Below, piece after piece: positions 13,147 through 21,423 of a stretch of 37,609 nt of DNA. This stretch comes from Deltaproteobacteria bacterium. GTDB lineage: Bacteria; Bacillota; Desulfotomaculia; Desulfotomaculales; JAGUVT01. The number at the start of each line of letters is the position of its first letter. The first letter of the stretch is position 1. The notes under the pieces were generated by a model. That model made no database searches, was not told the DNA's origin, and was given only the letters and a program-made list of their open reading frames with translations. The DNA is taken from positions 1 through 37,609 of the forward strand of contig JAGUVT010000100.1 in assembly GCA_020062745.1 (NCBI GenBank), read 5' to 3'. The translations under genes were made by a program, and so were the position numbers.

Positions 13147-15660
13147 TTACCCCCCGATTTGCTGTACATTCCTGGCAATTATGGTGTCCTGGGTCTTTTT
13201 GTTTAAATCTACGAAGTGAGCGCTGTAGCCGGCTATGCGTACGATGAGTTCCGGGTATTTTTCCGGCTCCTGCTGGGCTGCTTTCAATACTTCGTTATCT
13301 ACAACGTTGAACTGAACATGGTCTATTCCCAGGTCGGCCCATGTTTTAATGTAGTTGAGCCAGAACTGGAATCCTTTTTCGCCGGTTAGCTGGATCGGTG
13401 AAAGACGCTGGTTGAGCAATGTGGCCCGCACGCTGCCGATGTGGTCGATTTTTGCTACCGACCGCAAAACGGCGGTTGGCCCTTTTTTATCCAGCCCGGC
13501 CCCCGGCGAGCAGCCGCCGTCGTAAAGCGTGTCGCCCAGCTTCCTGCCGTTGGGCAGGGCTCCCACCTTGGAGCCGTTGGTTACGTAAGCGGCTATGTTT
13601 TCAGGCAGCGGCGGCCAGGGATTGCCCATGGGATCGCGGATTTCCCAGCAGTATCTGGCCACATCTTCGTGGCAGCGGATGTGGACCCGGTCCACGTAGT
13701 CGTCGTCGTTGCCCCATTTGGGCGCCTGCACGAATTCCATGCGCATTTCTTCGTATCCTTCCCAATTGTTTTGCATGGCTTCAAGCAACTGGGCCATGGT
13801 GTATTTTTTCTCATCAAATACCAGTTTCTTAACTGCTGCCAGACTGTCGCCGGTTTCCATCCAGGCAAAGAATGTCACCCATGAATTCCCCCGCTCGCTG
13901 GGATTGGCGGCGTCTACGCCCAGGTCAACTGACCTTTCGTAAATGGCCGACAGGAAAGGACGGGGGTCGAGTTTTTCAGCTTTGGCCCGGCCGCTGCCGA
14001 CGATCCGGGTCCAGAAGTTTATCAGCCATTTTATTTGCTCATACCAGGCGTTATATAACTCCTCGAAACTCTCAAACTGTGAGGCGTCACCCGTGTGCGG
14101 GCCCATTTGCATCCGCAGCACCGGATCCCAGCCGTCAAAAACAGCATACTCGATTGCTTTGGCGGCTATAACGGTGGCGTGGGCCATGCGGAAAGGCTGG
14201 GAGCCCATCTTGGTATCGGGGCACGGGGACATGCAGGCCTGGTGTACCCACCGCCGGGCTTCTTTTAAGGGGTGGCTGTGCCAGTGCATGGCATTGGCAA
14301 CCAGGACCGGGTCATTGCGCATGGCCGGGTAACCCAGTCCCTGCCTGATGCACTCAAATACCTGTTTTAAAGTCTGGATGCGGGCGTTGGGATGGTACCG
14401 GAAACCAAAGGTGGGGTTGGATACCCTTACCAGCCTGGCGGTTTCCAGGAAAATATCCGTCAGGTCGTTGCAAGCATCGGTGCCGTCTTCGTTTACTCCG
14501 ACCAGAGTCCATACCCAGGTGCCGGTGATCCCCTGCAGAGTGTCCCGGGCCAGCAGGAGCCAGAAGAACCCTACCTCGTAGGCCCTGATCATAAACTCAC
14601 CGACTAAATCTATAACTTCTTCTCTGGAGAGGTTTTTTTCTTCATTTACGTCTCTATTGTAATATGGCCAGTGCCAGTAGTCGGGGCGGGCCGGCCATGC
14701 TCCTTCAAGGGCTTCATACCGGGCCAGAATCTGGACAAAGTGATCGAACTGGAGAGATTCCCACAGATGGTCAGGCGGTTCGGCCGGCACTTTCCAGCAG
14801 GTCTCGGCCATCCGGAGCAGTTCTTTTTTCCGTTTGGGGTCGGTTTCGAAGTTTTCGGCAATAATCCTGGCCAGCCGGCTGTAACGCCTGGCCCACCTGA
14901 TTGCTGCTTCCAGGGTTATCTTCATGGCTTCCCAGACTTCCAACTTGTCGAAGTAATCGTAGTCTTCCGGACGGGGAACACCCTGGTAAAGTTTTTCGCG
15001 TGCTTCGTTCATTTTCTGGTCGATTATCTTGAGGATACCGTTAAATCCAAGTTTCATGAAGAAATCAAATTGTTTGGTTGAATACCCTACCGAACTTAAA
15101 GGCAGGCCCCACCCGATAAAACCGGTGAGCGCTTTTACCACGTCCTCCGGCGACAGCATTTGCATGCCTTTGGTACCGATAGTGCGGGGATTCCAGTAGT
15201 CGCAGATTTCTCTCATTACTTTTAAAGATTCTTTTTCCGGTTCCGGTATAACCGTTCTGTCGTTATAAGCATCTTCGTTCATCAAGTAAATAATTTCCGG
15301 GTTCCAGCTTACGGTATGCGGGCGGGAGCCGACATAACCCGCTATCTGGGAGTGATCCAGGATAAAAATTTCGATATTATCCCACACGGAAGCCAGTGCC
15401 TTGGCTCGCCGAATGGTAGGGGTGTCGCTGTCGTTTTCCCGCCAGGTTTTTGTATACCAGAGCGCTCTTTGCAGGTCCAGTTTTATTCCAGGCAAATAGC
15501 CGGAGCCCCTGGCCCCTTTAACCCAAACGGCCTTGCGCAAGTAATTGAGGCGTTCGGATCTCTGTTTTTCAGCCAGCCACCACCATTGGCCGGTTTTTTC
15601 CATCTCTTCTATTTCTCTTGTTTTTAATTCGCTAACTGGCATTTTGCCCACCACTTTCAT
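13147..15660 (-). CDS. Glycyl radical enzyme, X-succinate synthase (alkyl/benzylsuccinate synthase) alpha subunit
   Basis: At 837 residues it matches the length of BssA/AssA. The active-site cysteine block is WVHQACMSPCPDTK (probable thiyl Cys476). The C-terminal radical loop is RIAGYSAHFVD with Gly811, followed by the KKTQDTIIAR tail. The N-terminal part (IAGYVGSRPHTVSWNPEI, residues 106-123) also resembles the fumarate-adding branch, as does the downstream small Fe-S subunit. The reaction would be radical addition of a C-H bond to fumarate, giving a substituted succinate; alkane or alkylbenzene cannot be told apart here. A radical-SAM activase is required and lies outside the window. ATG 15660 lacks a ribosome site; ATG 15642 (MPVSELK) has ggtggg four bases before it. 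Confidence 0.88.
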   Translation of the reverse strand: MKVVGKMPVSELKTREIEEMEKTGQWWWLAEKQRSERLNYLRKAVWVKGARGSGYLPGIKLDLQRALWYTKTWRENDSDTPTIRRAKALASVWDNIEIFILDHSQIAGYVGSRPHTVSWNPEIIYLMNEDAYNDRTVIPEPEKESLKVMREICDYWNPRTIGTKGMQMLSPEDVVKALTGFIGWGLPLSSVGYSTKQFDFFMKLGFNGILKIIDQKMNEAREKLYQGVPRPEDYDYFDKLEVWEAMKITLEAAIRWARRYSRLARIIAENFETDPKRKKELLRMAETCWKVPAEPPDHLWESLQFDHFVQILARYEALEGAWPARPDYWHWPYYNRDVNEEKNLSREEVIDLVGEFMIRAYEVGFFWLLLARDTLQGITGTWVWTLVGVNEDGTDACNDLTDIFLETARLVRVSNPTFGFRYHPNARIQTLKQVFECIRQGLGYPAMRNDPVLVANAMHWHSHPLKEARRWVHQACMSPCPDTKMGSQPFRMAHATVIAAKAIEYAVFDGWDPVLRMQMGPHTGDASQFESFEELYNAWYEQIKWLINFWTRIVGSGRAKAEKLDPRPFLSAIYERSVDLGVDAANPSERGNSWVTFFAWMETGDSLAAVKKLVFDEKKYTMAQLLEAMQNNWEGYEEMRMEFVQAPKWGNDDDYVDRVHIRCHEDVARYCWEIRDPMGNPWPPLPENIAAYVTNGSKVGALPNGRKLGDTLYDGGCSPGAGLDKKGPTAVLRSVAKIDHIGSVRATLLNQRLSPIQLTGEKGFQFWLNYIKTWADLGIDHVQFNVVDNEVLKAAQQEPEKYPELIVRIAGYSAHFVDLNKKTQDTIIARNVQQIGG

Positions 15661-15687
15661 TTGTATAATTCAGTTATTTTTAAAATG

Positions 15688-15702
15688 TCTGATAATATCG
15701 GA
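15688..15702. promoter_or_regulatory. Imperfect palindrome upstream of the radical enzyme gene
   Basis: tctgataatatcgga is symmetric except at one pair and lies 28-42 bases upstream of the alpha-subunit ATG. A site here would overlap or follow a promoter and could serve as an operator for substrate-dependent control. No clear -35/-10 pair was found beside it. Confidence 0.25.
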
Positions 15703-15889
15703 TAAGTTAGTCAGGCATGAATCTGATCACCCCTTTTCTTTAGTGATATTAAGAACTTAAGGTGTGAGCGCTGCTGGGTTTGATTGCGGATTGAATTAAG
15801 AAGGTATTAATGTGATTTTTAACTATAATAAAGTATATCATAGAATAGTTTTTTTTTTTCAGTAATTATTTTTTAAATTGGCCGGCCCA

Positions 15890-15936
15890 AGAAAAAAGGG
15901 CTACCCTGAACTATGTTTTGGGGGCAGCCCTTTTCT
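15890..15936 (-). terminator. Terminator after the small membrane protein gene
   Basis: aaaagggct (15894-15902) pairs with agccctttt (15926-15934). Read on the minus strand, the hairpin is followed by a T-rich tract (ccttttttctt). It begins 10-20 bases after the stop of the gene at 15946-16326. Confidence 0.8.
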
Positions 15937-15945
15937 TTACGGATT

Positions 15946-16326
15946 CTATTGTTCACGTTCTCTGGCAGTAAACTTTTTGTAATTGGACAGGGCCAGAATC
16001 AGCCAGATCACTATGGCTATGTTTAAGTATCCTTCTACTGTCACCAGGAAGGCAACAGGTGGCCCGATTAATTGGATTATTCCGTAGATGATGGTAATTA
16101 TGGATATGATAATGCCTACAATAAAGCCGGGTAAGGAGTAAAATAACGTGCTGTAAGCGACACCTACAGCCAGGATGATGAAAATTATTTCAGCGATTGC
16201 CGGTAAGCTCATGCCCTGGTTAAAATAAAAGAAGACATAAACGAGGGCAACACCCACCTCAATAAGCAGCCAGATACTGGCCCAGAGGATGGTCAGATCG
16301 CCCTGGGAAATGACGTTCCTGCGCAT
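15946..16326 (-). CDS. Small four-helix membrane protein, function unknown
   Basis: A 126-residue hydrophobic protein with four predicted membrane helices at about residues 12-35, 42-62, 68-88 and 94-112. It ends in a short basic, charged tail (NYKKFTAREREQ). There is no motif that I recognise. The ribosome site aaagggggtgg is well placed before ATG 16326. It has its own terminator and follows the nitrilase-family gene in the same direction with a 76-base gap, so the two may share a transcript. Confidence 0.65.
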   Translation of the reverse strand: MRRNVISQGDLTILWASIWLLIEVGVALVYVFFYFNQGMSLPAIAEIIFIILAVGVAYSTLFYSLPGFIVGIIISIITIIYGIIQLIGPPVAFLVTVEGYLNIAIVIWLILALSNYKKFTAREREQ

Positions 16327-16402
16327 TTATACCACCCCCTTTCCGTAAAAAGCCTTTACATTTCAGGTTATATTCGTTGTTTTCTAAAAAAATACCATTT
16401 TT

Positions 16403-17194
16403 TTAAGAGGTAATGTTATAGAGTTGTTTGATTTTCTCCTGGTTTTCCCTGATGTCTTCCAGGTACCTCCAACGCTGGCGCACGGTATCGATTAAATCGA
16501 GACTTATGATAAAGTTGAAAACTCCTGGTTCTTTGCCGCAGGAAAGGAGGGTGGCGCCGTCTGGGAAAGCGATAAAACTGCCGCCTTCAACAGCGCGCCC
16601 GTCAGGGTAACGGGAGGCGGTATTGTTGGCCATGACCACGTAGACAGTGTTTTCGGAGGCTCTGGCTACTCCTAACTGCTGCCACATGATTGCACGATGC
16701 TCGGGAATGCTGGCCGGGTTGAATATTATTAGCGAACCTCTTATGGCCAGGCTTCTGACTACCTCAGGGTAAAACAGGTCCACACATACGGCTGCCCCCA
16801 TTTTTATGCCGTTGTGTTCTATCAGGGGCAGGAACACCCCTTTTTCGATATGTTTTCTTTCTCCTATGGCGTTTGAAGGGAATTGTTTATCGTAATAAAC
16901 CGGCCGGGGATCTTTTTTGCTGCAGAAAAAGCCGCGGGAGAAGAAATGGTTAGTTGAGCCTGTGTAATGAGCGCCGGCAACCAGGAGGCATTGAGGTGCT
17001 TTTAATTTTGCCAAAAGGCTGAAAACCGTTTCTTCATACTGCTCGATGGGGATTTTCTCCCCTCCCAGCCATGTCTCAGGTAGCAGCACTGCGTCGGAAT
17101 CTTCCGGCACCTGTTGGAAGTATTCGCCCATCAACCTGATGTTGAGAGCCGGGTCATGCAGTTTACGGGGAAACTGGATGATAGTGATTTTCAA
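16403..17194 (-). CDS. Carbon-nitrogen hydrolase (nitrilase/omega-amidase superfamily)
   Basis: About 264 residues with the catalytic Glu-Lys-Cys triad of the nitrilase superfamily: Glu40 (LLPETW), Lys103 (YYDKQFP) and Cys137 (AAVCVDLFYPEV). These enzymes hydrolyse amides or nitriles via a thioester on the Cys; the substrate is not evident. I set the start at TTG 17194, seven bases after gaggag; the frame extends to TTG 17209, which lies in the ribosome site. That ribosome site is made from the last codons of the cysteine synthase relic just upstream. It may be cotranscribed with the membrane protein that follows. Confidence 0.87.
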   Translation of the reverse strand: MKITIIQFPRKLHDPALNIRLMGEYFQQVPEDSDAVLLPETWLGGEKIPIEQYEETVFSLLAKLKAPQCLLVAGAHYTGSTNHFFSRGFFCSKKDPRPVYYDKQFPSNAIGERKHIEKGVFLPLIEHNGIKMGAAVCVDLFYPEVVRSLAIRGSLIIFNPASIPEHRAIMWQQLGVARASENTVYVVMANNTASRYPDGRAVEGGSFIAFPDGATLLSCGKEPGVFNFIISLDLIDTVRQRWRYLEDIRENQEKIKQLYNITS

Positions 17195-17198
17195 CTTT

Positions 17199-17353
17199 TC
17201 ACTCCTCAAACAATTCTGTGCTTAAATACTTGTCTCCGCGGTCCGGGAAAATAGTAACTATACATAAATTTTGATCCGGGGATTTTGAAAAATGCTTTTG
17301 ATTTCTACTACCGGAGTATTTCCTATGGCATCGAAAATGCTGCTATATCTCAT
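17199..17353 (-). pseudogene. Cysteine synthase relic: N- and C-terminal ends joined by a large internal deletion
   Basis: From ATG 17353, with an aggagg site upstream, the minus strand reads MRYSSIFDAIGNTPVVEI, the start of an O-acetylserine sulfhydrylase (SI..AIGNTPLVEI in the family). This frame stops after 31 codons. In another frame, ending at TGA 17201-17199, the bases read IVTIFPDRGDKYLSTELFEE, which is the C-terminus of the same family (LLPDSGERYLSTELF). The whole middle, some 270 residues including the PLP lysine, is missing. It cannot make cysteine. The 31-residue peptide could still be translated. Confidence 0.82.
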
Positions 17354-17452
17354 GGATAGCCTCCTGATTGGTTTTGCTTTTTTATTTCAACAGGGTGCAA
17401 AGTAATTCCTGCGTTACTTTATGGTAAAATAATTTTAAAGGAGATGTGGCCC

Positions 17453-18406
17453 ATGCCGGTAGTGCGTTACAATCGATATTCGGATCATTTGTTGAAAAAA
17501 TACGGCGAGAAAGTCTATAAACTTCCTCTTAATGTGCCTGGTACCTGTCCAAACCGGGATGGGCGGTTGGGGCGAGGAGGTTGCATTTTTTGTGATCCAG
17601 AAGGGTCTGGTTTTGAGTGTCTCTCCAGTGCCATCCCTGTTCGCCGGCAGGTGGAGCAAAACAAGGTGTTCTTTAAAAAAAGATACGGTGCAAAAAAATT
17701 CATCAGTTATTTTCAAGCTTTTACCAATACGTACCGGCCCTTGGAACAATTTCGGGATGATGTCAGAGCGGCTTGCCTGGATGAGGATATTGTTGGTGTT
17801 TCTATTTCTACCCGGCCCGATTGTATTAACGACCGTTACCTGGATTGTTTACTGGAGTTGAAGGAGGTAAAAAGCCTGGATGTGGTGATTGAACTGGGTC
17901 TGCAGACGGTTAACTACCGTACTCTGGTTGAAATCAACCGGGGTCATACTCTGGCCGAATTTATTGATGCAATCGGGCGGATCAAGAGCAGGAATATGGA
18001 GGTTTGTGTGCATTTGATCTTAAACCTGCCAGGTGACGATGTGCTGGATGTTATTGAAAATGCCAGAGTGATGTCGGCTCTTGGTGTGCATTACGTAAAA
18101 CTGCATTCCCTCTATGTTGTCAGGGGCACTGTGCTGGGAGACAGGTATGAGCGGGGGGAACTGGAGATAATATCTATGGCAGATTATGTAGACCGGGTGG
18201 TAAAATTTCTGGAGTATCTCGACCCGGCTATTGTAATCCAGCGACTGGTTGGTAAAGGACCGAAAGAAAACTTGCTTTTTTGTAACTGGGGTACCAGTTG
18301 GTGGGCGGTCAGACAGGCAATAGAAGAGTGCCTGGAGGAAAAGAATACTTACCAGGGCCGGCTGTTTGACTACTTGAACGGGAAAGCTTTAAAAAACCTG
18401 GGTTGA
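17453..18406 (+). CDS. YhcC-type radical SAM protein (TIGR01212 family)
   Basis: A 317-residue radical SAM protein. The cluster-binding motif is the extended form of this family, with cysteines in GTCPNRDGRLGRGGCIFC (the last is three residues after the second). SISTRPDCI, ELGLQTVNYRTLVEINRGH and VHLILNLPGDD are further family blocks. Its substrate is not established; YhcC is thought to act on RNA or protein. The start is ATG 17453, nine bases after aaaggag; the frame opens earlier at ATG 17444 but that overlaps the ribosome site. It is transcribed toward rimO, another radical SAM gene. Confidence 0.85.
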   Translation: MPVVRYNRYSDHLLKKYGEKVYKLPLNVPGTCPNRDGRLGRGGCIFCDPEGSGFECLSSAIPVRRQVEQNKVFFKKRYGAKKFISYFQAFTNTYRPLEQFRDDVRAACLDEDIVGVSISTRPDCINDRYLDCLLELKEVKSLDVVIELGLQTVNYRTLVEINRGHTLAEFIDAIGRIKSRNMEVCVHLILNLPGDDVLDVIENARVMSALGVHYVKLHSLYVVRGTVLGDRYERGELEIISMADYVDRVVKFLEYLDPAIVIQRLVGKGPKENLLFCNWGTSWWAVRQAIEECLEEKNTYQGRLFDYLNGKALKNLG

Positions 18407-18493
18407 ATCCGGTGTAGAAATTTGTGGGAGGGGGGAGTCTGTTCGGGAGGAAAAACTCTTTTTGTGTAGAAATAAGTATTGTAGGAGGAGTTA

Positions 18494-19831
18494 ATGGAAA
18501 AGGTTGGCATGGTTAGCCTGGGCTGCCCGAAAAACCTTGTAGATTCGGAAATCATGCTTGGTTTGCTGGAAAAGGCCGGTTATATCATAGTAAATAAGGA
18601 GCAGGAAGCGGATGTTTTAATTGTAAATACCTGCTCTTTTATTGACGATGCCAAGGAAGAGTCAATAAAGGCTATTTTAGAAACGGCGCAGAACAAAAAG
18701 AAGGGCAAGTGCCGGGTGTTGCTGGTAGCCGGTTGCCTTGCCCAGCGCTATGGGGCGGAACTGCTGGCCGGTTTGCCCGAAGTTGACGGAATTATCGGTA
18801 CCGGCTCGGTGCCGGAAATTGCAGCAGCAGTCAGGCAGGCCCTGGCCGGAGAAAGAATGATAGCGGTTGCCAAACCTGGTTTTGAGTACACCGGCGGCCT
18901 GCCGCGGGTATCATCCACACCTCCTTTTAGTGCTTATTTAAAAATAGCGGATGGTTGCAATAATTGCTGTTCTTACTGCGTTATACCGGGCGTCAGGGGC
19001 TCTTACCGCAGCCGGCCGTTTGAGGATGTCATAGAAGAAGCGGCTGCTTTGGTTAACCGGAATGTGCGGGAGATAATCCTGGTGGCCCAGGATACCACTG
19101 CCTACGGTATGGATCGTTATGGCCGTTACCGGCTGGCGGAATTACTTCGCCAACTGGCTGCCATAGACGGCTTGCGTTGGCTGCGTTTTCTTTATACTTA
19201 CCCCACCCGCCTGGGACAGGATTTGATTGAGGTAATGGCCGGGGAACCGAAAATCTGCCGTTACCTGGACGTTCCTTTGCAGCATGTCAGTGATGGTGTG
19301 TTGACCCGGATGAACCGGCAGATGAGGCAAAAGGATATCCGGCAACTGATTGAGAGGCTCCGTTCGGTGTTGCCGGGGCTGGTTTTGCGCACTTCTTTTA
19401 TAGTAGGTTTTCCCGGTGAAACCGAGTCCGAGTTTCAGGAATTACTTGATTTTATGGCCGAGATGAAATTTGAGCGGGTGGGTGTCTTTACTTACTCCAG
19501 AGAAGAGGGGACAGCAGCAGCTCTGATGCCCGGCCAGGTAGGTGAACAAAAAAAGGGAGAGCGGCGGGAAAGGGCTATGTTGTTGCAGCAGGAAATATCT
19601 TATGCTTGTAATCGGGCTATGATCGGGAAAGTTATTACAGTGCTGGTAGAAGAGGCAGCGGCTGAAAAAAAGGGATTGTTTTGGGGGCGCAGTGAAGCTG
19701 ACGCTCCTGCCATCGACGGTGTGGTATATATAAAAACAGGTAAAGAACTGGTGCCGGGAGATTTTGTTCAAGTGTTGGTAAAAGAAGCCTATCCATACGA
19801 CTTGGGCGGGGTGCTGGTAACTGGCGATTAA
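18494..19831 (+). CDS. rimO: Ribosomal protein S12 methylthiotransferase RimO
   Basis: A 445-residue methylthiotransferase. The N-terminal domain starts MVSLGCPKNLVDSE, the RimO hallmark, with auxiliary-cluster cysteines Cys11, Cys47 and Cys81. The radical SAM motif is Cys155, Cys159 and Cys162 (CNNCCSYC), and a TRAM RNA/protein-binding domain makes up the last 65 or so residues. It adds a methylthio group to Asp of ribosomal protein S12. The ribosome site taggaggag precedes ATG 18494. All eight diagnostic features are intact and the length is normal. Confidence 0.95.
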   Translation: MEKVGMVSLGCPKNLVDSEIMLGLLEKAGYIIVNKEQEADVLIVNTCSFIDDAKEESIKAILETAQNKKKGKCRVLLVAGCLAQRYGAELLAGLPEVDGIIGTGSVPEIAAAVRQALAGERMIAVAKPGFEYTGGLPRVSSTPPFSAYLKIADGCNNCCSYCVIPGVRGSYRSRPFEDVIEEAAALVNRNVREIILVAQDTTAYGMDRYGRYRLAELLRQLAAIDGLRWLRFLYTYPTRLGQDLIEVMAGEPKICRYLDVPLQHVSDGVLTRMNRQMRQKDIRQLIERLRSVLPGLVLRTSFIVGFPGETESEFQELLDFMAEMKFERVGVFTYSREEGTAAALMPGQVGEQKKGERRERAMLLQQEISYACNRAMIGKVITVLVEEAAAEKKGLFWGRSEADAPAIDGVVYIKTGKELVPGDFVQVLVKEAYPYDLGGVLVTGD

Positions 19832-19856
19832 ACTGTCTGGTTGACAGGAGGGGTGG

Positions 19857-20387
19857 ATGTTGTCTGGCCGGGTGTTGCTGGTAATTGACATGCTGAGAGA
19901 CTTTATCGATGCCGGCGGCGCTTTAAGTTGTGGTGAACCGGCGCGTCGCATAGTTCCCCTGGTAGCAGAAAAAATAAAAGAGTTTAACCGGCAGGGTGAC
20001 GGGGTTATCTTTATTTCCGATGCTCATGAAAAGGATGACCGGGAATTTAGCCGTTTTCCCGTTCATTGTGTGAAAGGCAGCGATGGCGCCCGGCTTATTG
20101 CCGAACTGGAACCTTTAGTTTTAAAGGATAGTTACAAAGTATTTAAAAACCGTTACAGCGGCTTTTTTCGTACTAACCTGTCAGGAATCCTGGAAACCTT
20201 GCAACCTGCTGAAGTACATGTGGTGGGTGTTTGCACCAATATCTGCATTTTATATACGGTAGAAGAACTGTGTAACCGGGACTACCGGGTGGTGGTGTAC
20301 CGCGACGGCGTAGCCAGTTTTGATGAAGAGGCTCACAAATGGGCGTTACAACAGATGCAAAACGTACTGGGAGTAGAAATACGGTGA
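19857..20387 (+). CDS. Isochorismatase-family cysteine hydrolase (nicotinamidase-like)
   Basis: A 176-residue alpha/beta hydrolase of the isochorismatase superfamily. The catalytic triad is visible as Asp11 (VIDMLRDF), Lys97 (FKNRYSGF) and Cys126 (VGVCTNIC). SDAHEKDD carries likely metal ligands (Asp55, His57), as in nicotinamidase. Reaction of nicotinamide to nicotinate is the most common role for this subgroup in Firmicutes, but other amides are possible. It follows rimO by 25 bases with an aggagggg site, so it is probably cotranscribed. Confidence 0.8.
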   Translation: MLSGRVLLVIDMLRDFIDAGGALSCGEPARRIVPLVAEKIKEFNRQGDGVIFISDAHEKDDREFSRFPVHCVKGSDGARLIAELEPLVLKDSYKVFKNRYSGFFRTNLSGILETLQPAEVHVVGVCTNICILYTVEELCNRDYRVVVYRDGVASFDEEAHKWALQQMQNVLGVEIR

Positions 20388-20459
20388 AGGAAAAGAGTGG
20401 ACAGGGCTTGTTTCTATGCCGTAAAATGGTATCAAAGACAGGGAAGGTGAAGGTAGCTG

Positions 20460-21308
20460 ATGGCTCCGGAACGCAGTAGTAAAACAATCGGCAGTAAAAC
20501 GGTAAAACAATATCGGGTTGGTAATGTTACTGCTGCTTTTGGGACGGATTTGTTTATTCATGGTGCAACCTGTGTACCGAACATCTTGCTTAAATATTAT
20601 AAAAAGATGGATATTACTGATAATCAGATGATGCTTATTATTCAAATGTTGCGCCTGCGGTGCGAGGAAAAGGAAATCTATCCTTCTGTTGAGCAACTGG
20701 CTGAATTGTTGAATGCTGACAGCGACCGGATAAAGGTTGATCTCGATGAGATGGTCAGGAAAGAAGTGCTGTCTGTAACCCAATACTTTGATAAAGGGCG
20801 TAACTTGATTTTAAGCGGCTATGATTTTGAGCCTCTTTTTGAAAAAATTTCCGAAACCTGGGCCTGCGCCAAGGTAAAGGAGATTGAAGAAGCACAAGAG
20901 TTTCTGGAAGGCGGCGGTGGAAACCTGCCGCCTGCCGGCCGGGGCGGAGAGAGCAACTTAAAAGACCTTTACCGGGCTTTTGAGAAAGAGTTCGGCAGAC
21001 CGCTTTCGCCGATGGAAATTGAACAAATAGAGCAGTGGGCGGCAGAGGGAGACAGCGTACTGATTATGGAAGCGTTGCGGCGGGCTGTTTTGATGGGTAA
21101 ACATAACTTCAAATATATAAATAGTATTTTGTTGGAGTGGAAGAAAAACAAGCTGAACACTTTGGAGTCCATTGCCGAGTATGACCGGCACTTCCAAAAA
21201 AGGCGGGCCGGGCGTAACACCCGCGGAAGCGATTCAACTCTCAGGAATAAAGACAAAGAAAGAGATTCCAAGGAAAAGGCGCTTATCAGGAAGCTTTATT
21301 TGAGTTAG
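20460..21308 (+). CDS. DnaD-domain replication protein
   Basis: A 282-residue protein. The N-terminal winged-helix-like part (TDNQMMLIIQMLRLRCEEKEIYPSVEQLAELLN, about residues 53-85) and the C-terminal DnaD domain (YRAFEKEFGRPLSPMEIEQIEQWA at about 165-188, then HNFKYINSILLEWKKN) match primosomal DnaD proteins. These remodel DNA at the origin and help load the helicase through DnaI. A highly charged tail ends the protein. The next gene encodes a DnaC/DnaI-like ATPase, so the two form a helicase-loading pair. ATG 20460 follows a weak gaaggt site. Confidence 0.85.
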   Translation: MAPERSSKTIGSKTVKQYRVGNVTAAFGTDLFIHGATCVPNILLKYYKKMDITDNQMMLIIQMLRLRCEEKEIYPSVEQLAELLNADSDRIKVDLDEMVRKEVLSVTQYFDKGRNLILSGYDFEPLFEKISETWACAKVKEIEEAQEFLEGGGGNLPPAGRGGESNLKDLYRAFEKEFGRPLSPMEIEQIEQWAAEGDSVLIMEALRRAVLMGKHNFKYINSILLEWKKNKLNTLESIAEYDRHFQKRRAGRNTRGSDSTLRNKDKERDSKEKALIRKLYLS

Positions 21309-21312
21309 AGCG

Positions 21313-21391
21313 GGGAACGTCAGCGACGAAGCAATCTCTAAAGCAACGTGCGCGGGCATGAGATTGCTTCGCTTTGCTTGCAATGACAAAC
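21313..21391. repeat. Dispersed intergenic repeat with perfect 11-bp inverted arms
   Basis: The arms gaagcaatctc (21328-21338) and gagattgcttc (21360-21370) are perfect inverted repeats with a 21-base loop, flanked by aacgtcagcgac on the left and gcttgcaatgaca on the right. The 'gcaatctc ... gattgcttcgc ... gcaatgac' pattern recurs in many bacterial genomes as a short non-coding repeat. It lies between the DnaD-like and DnaC-like genes, where it could act as an RNA hairpin. Confidence 0.6.
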
Positions 21392-21423
21392 CGGTGGCTA
21401 TTGGCTAACAGTAGGTGGAGTAA

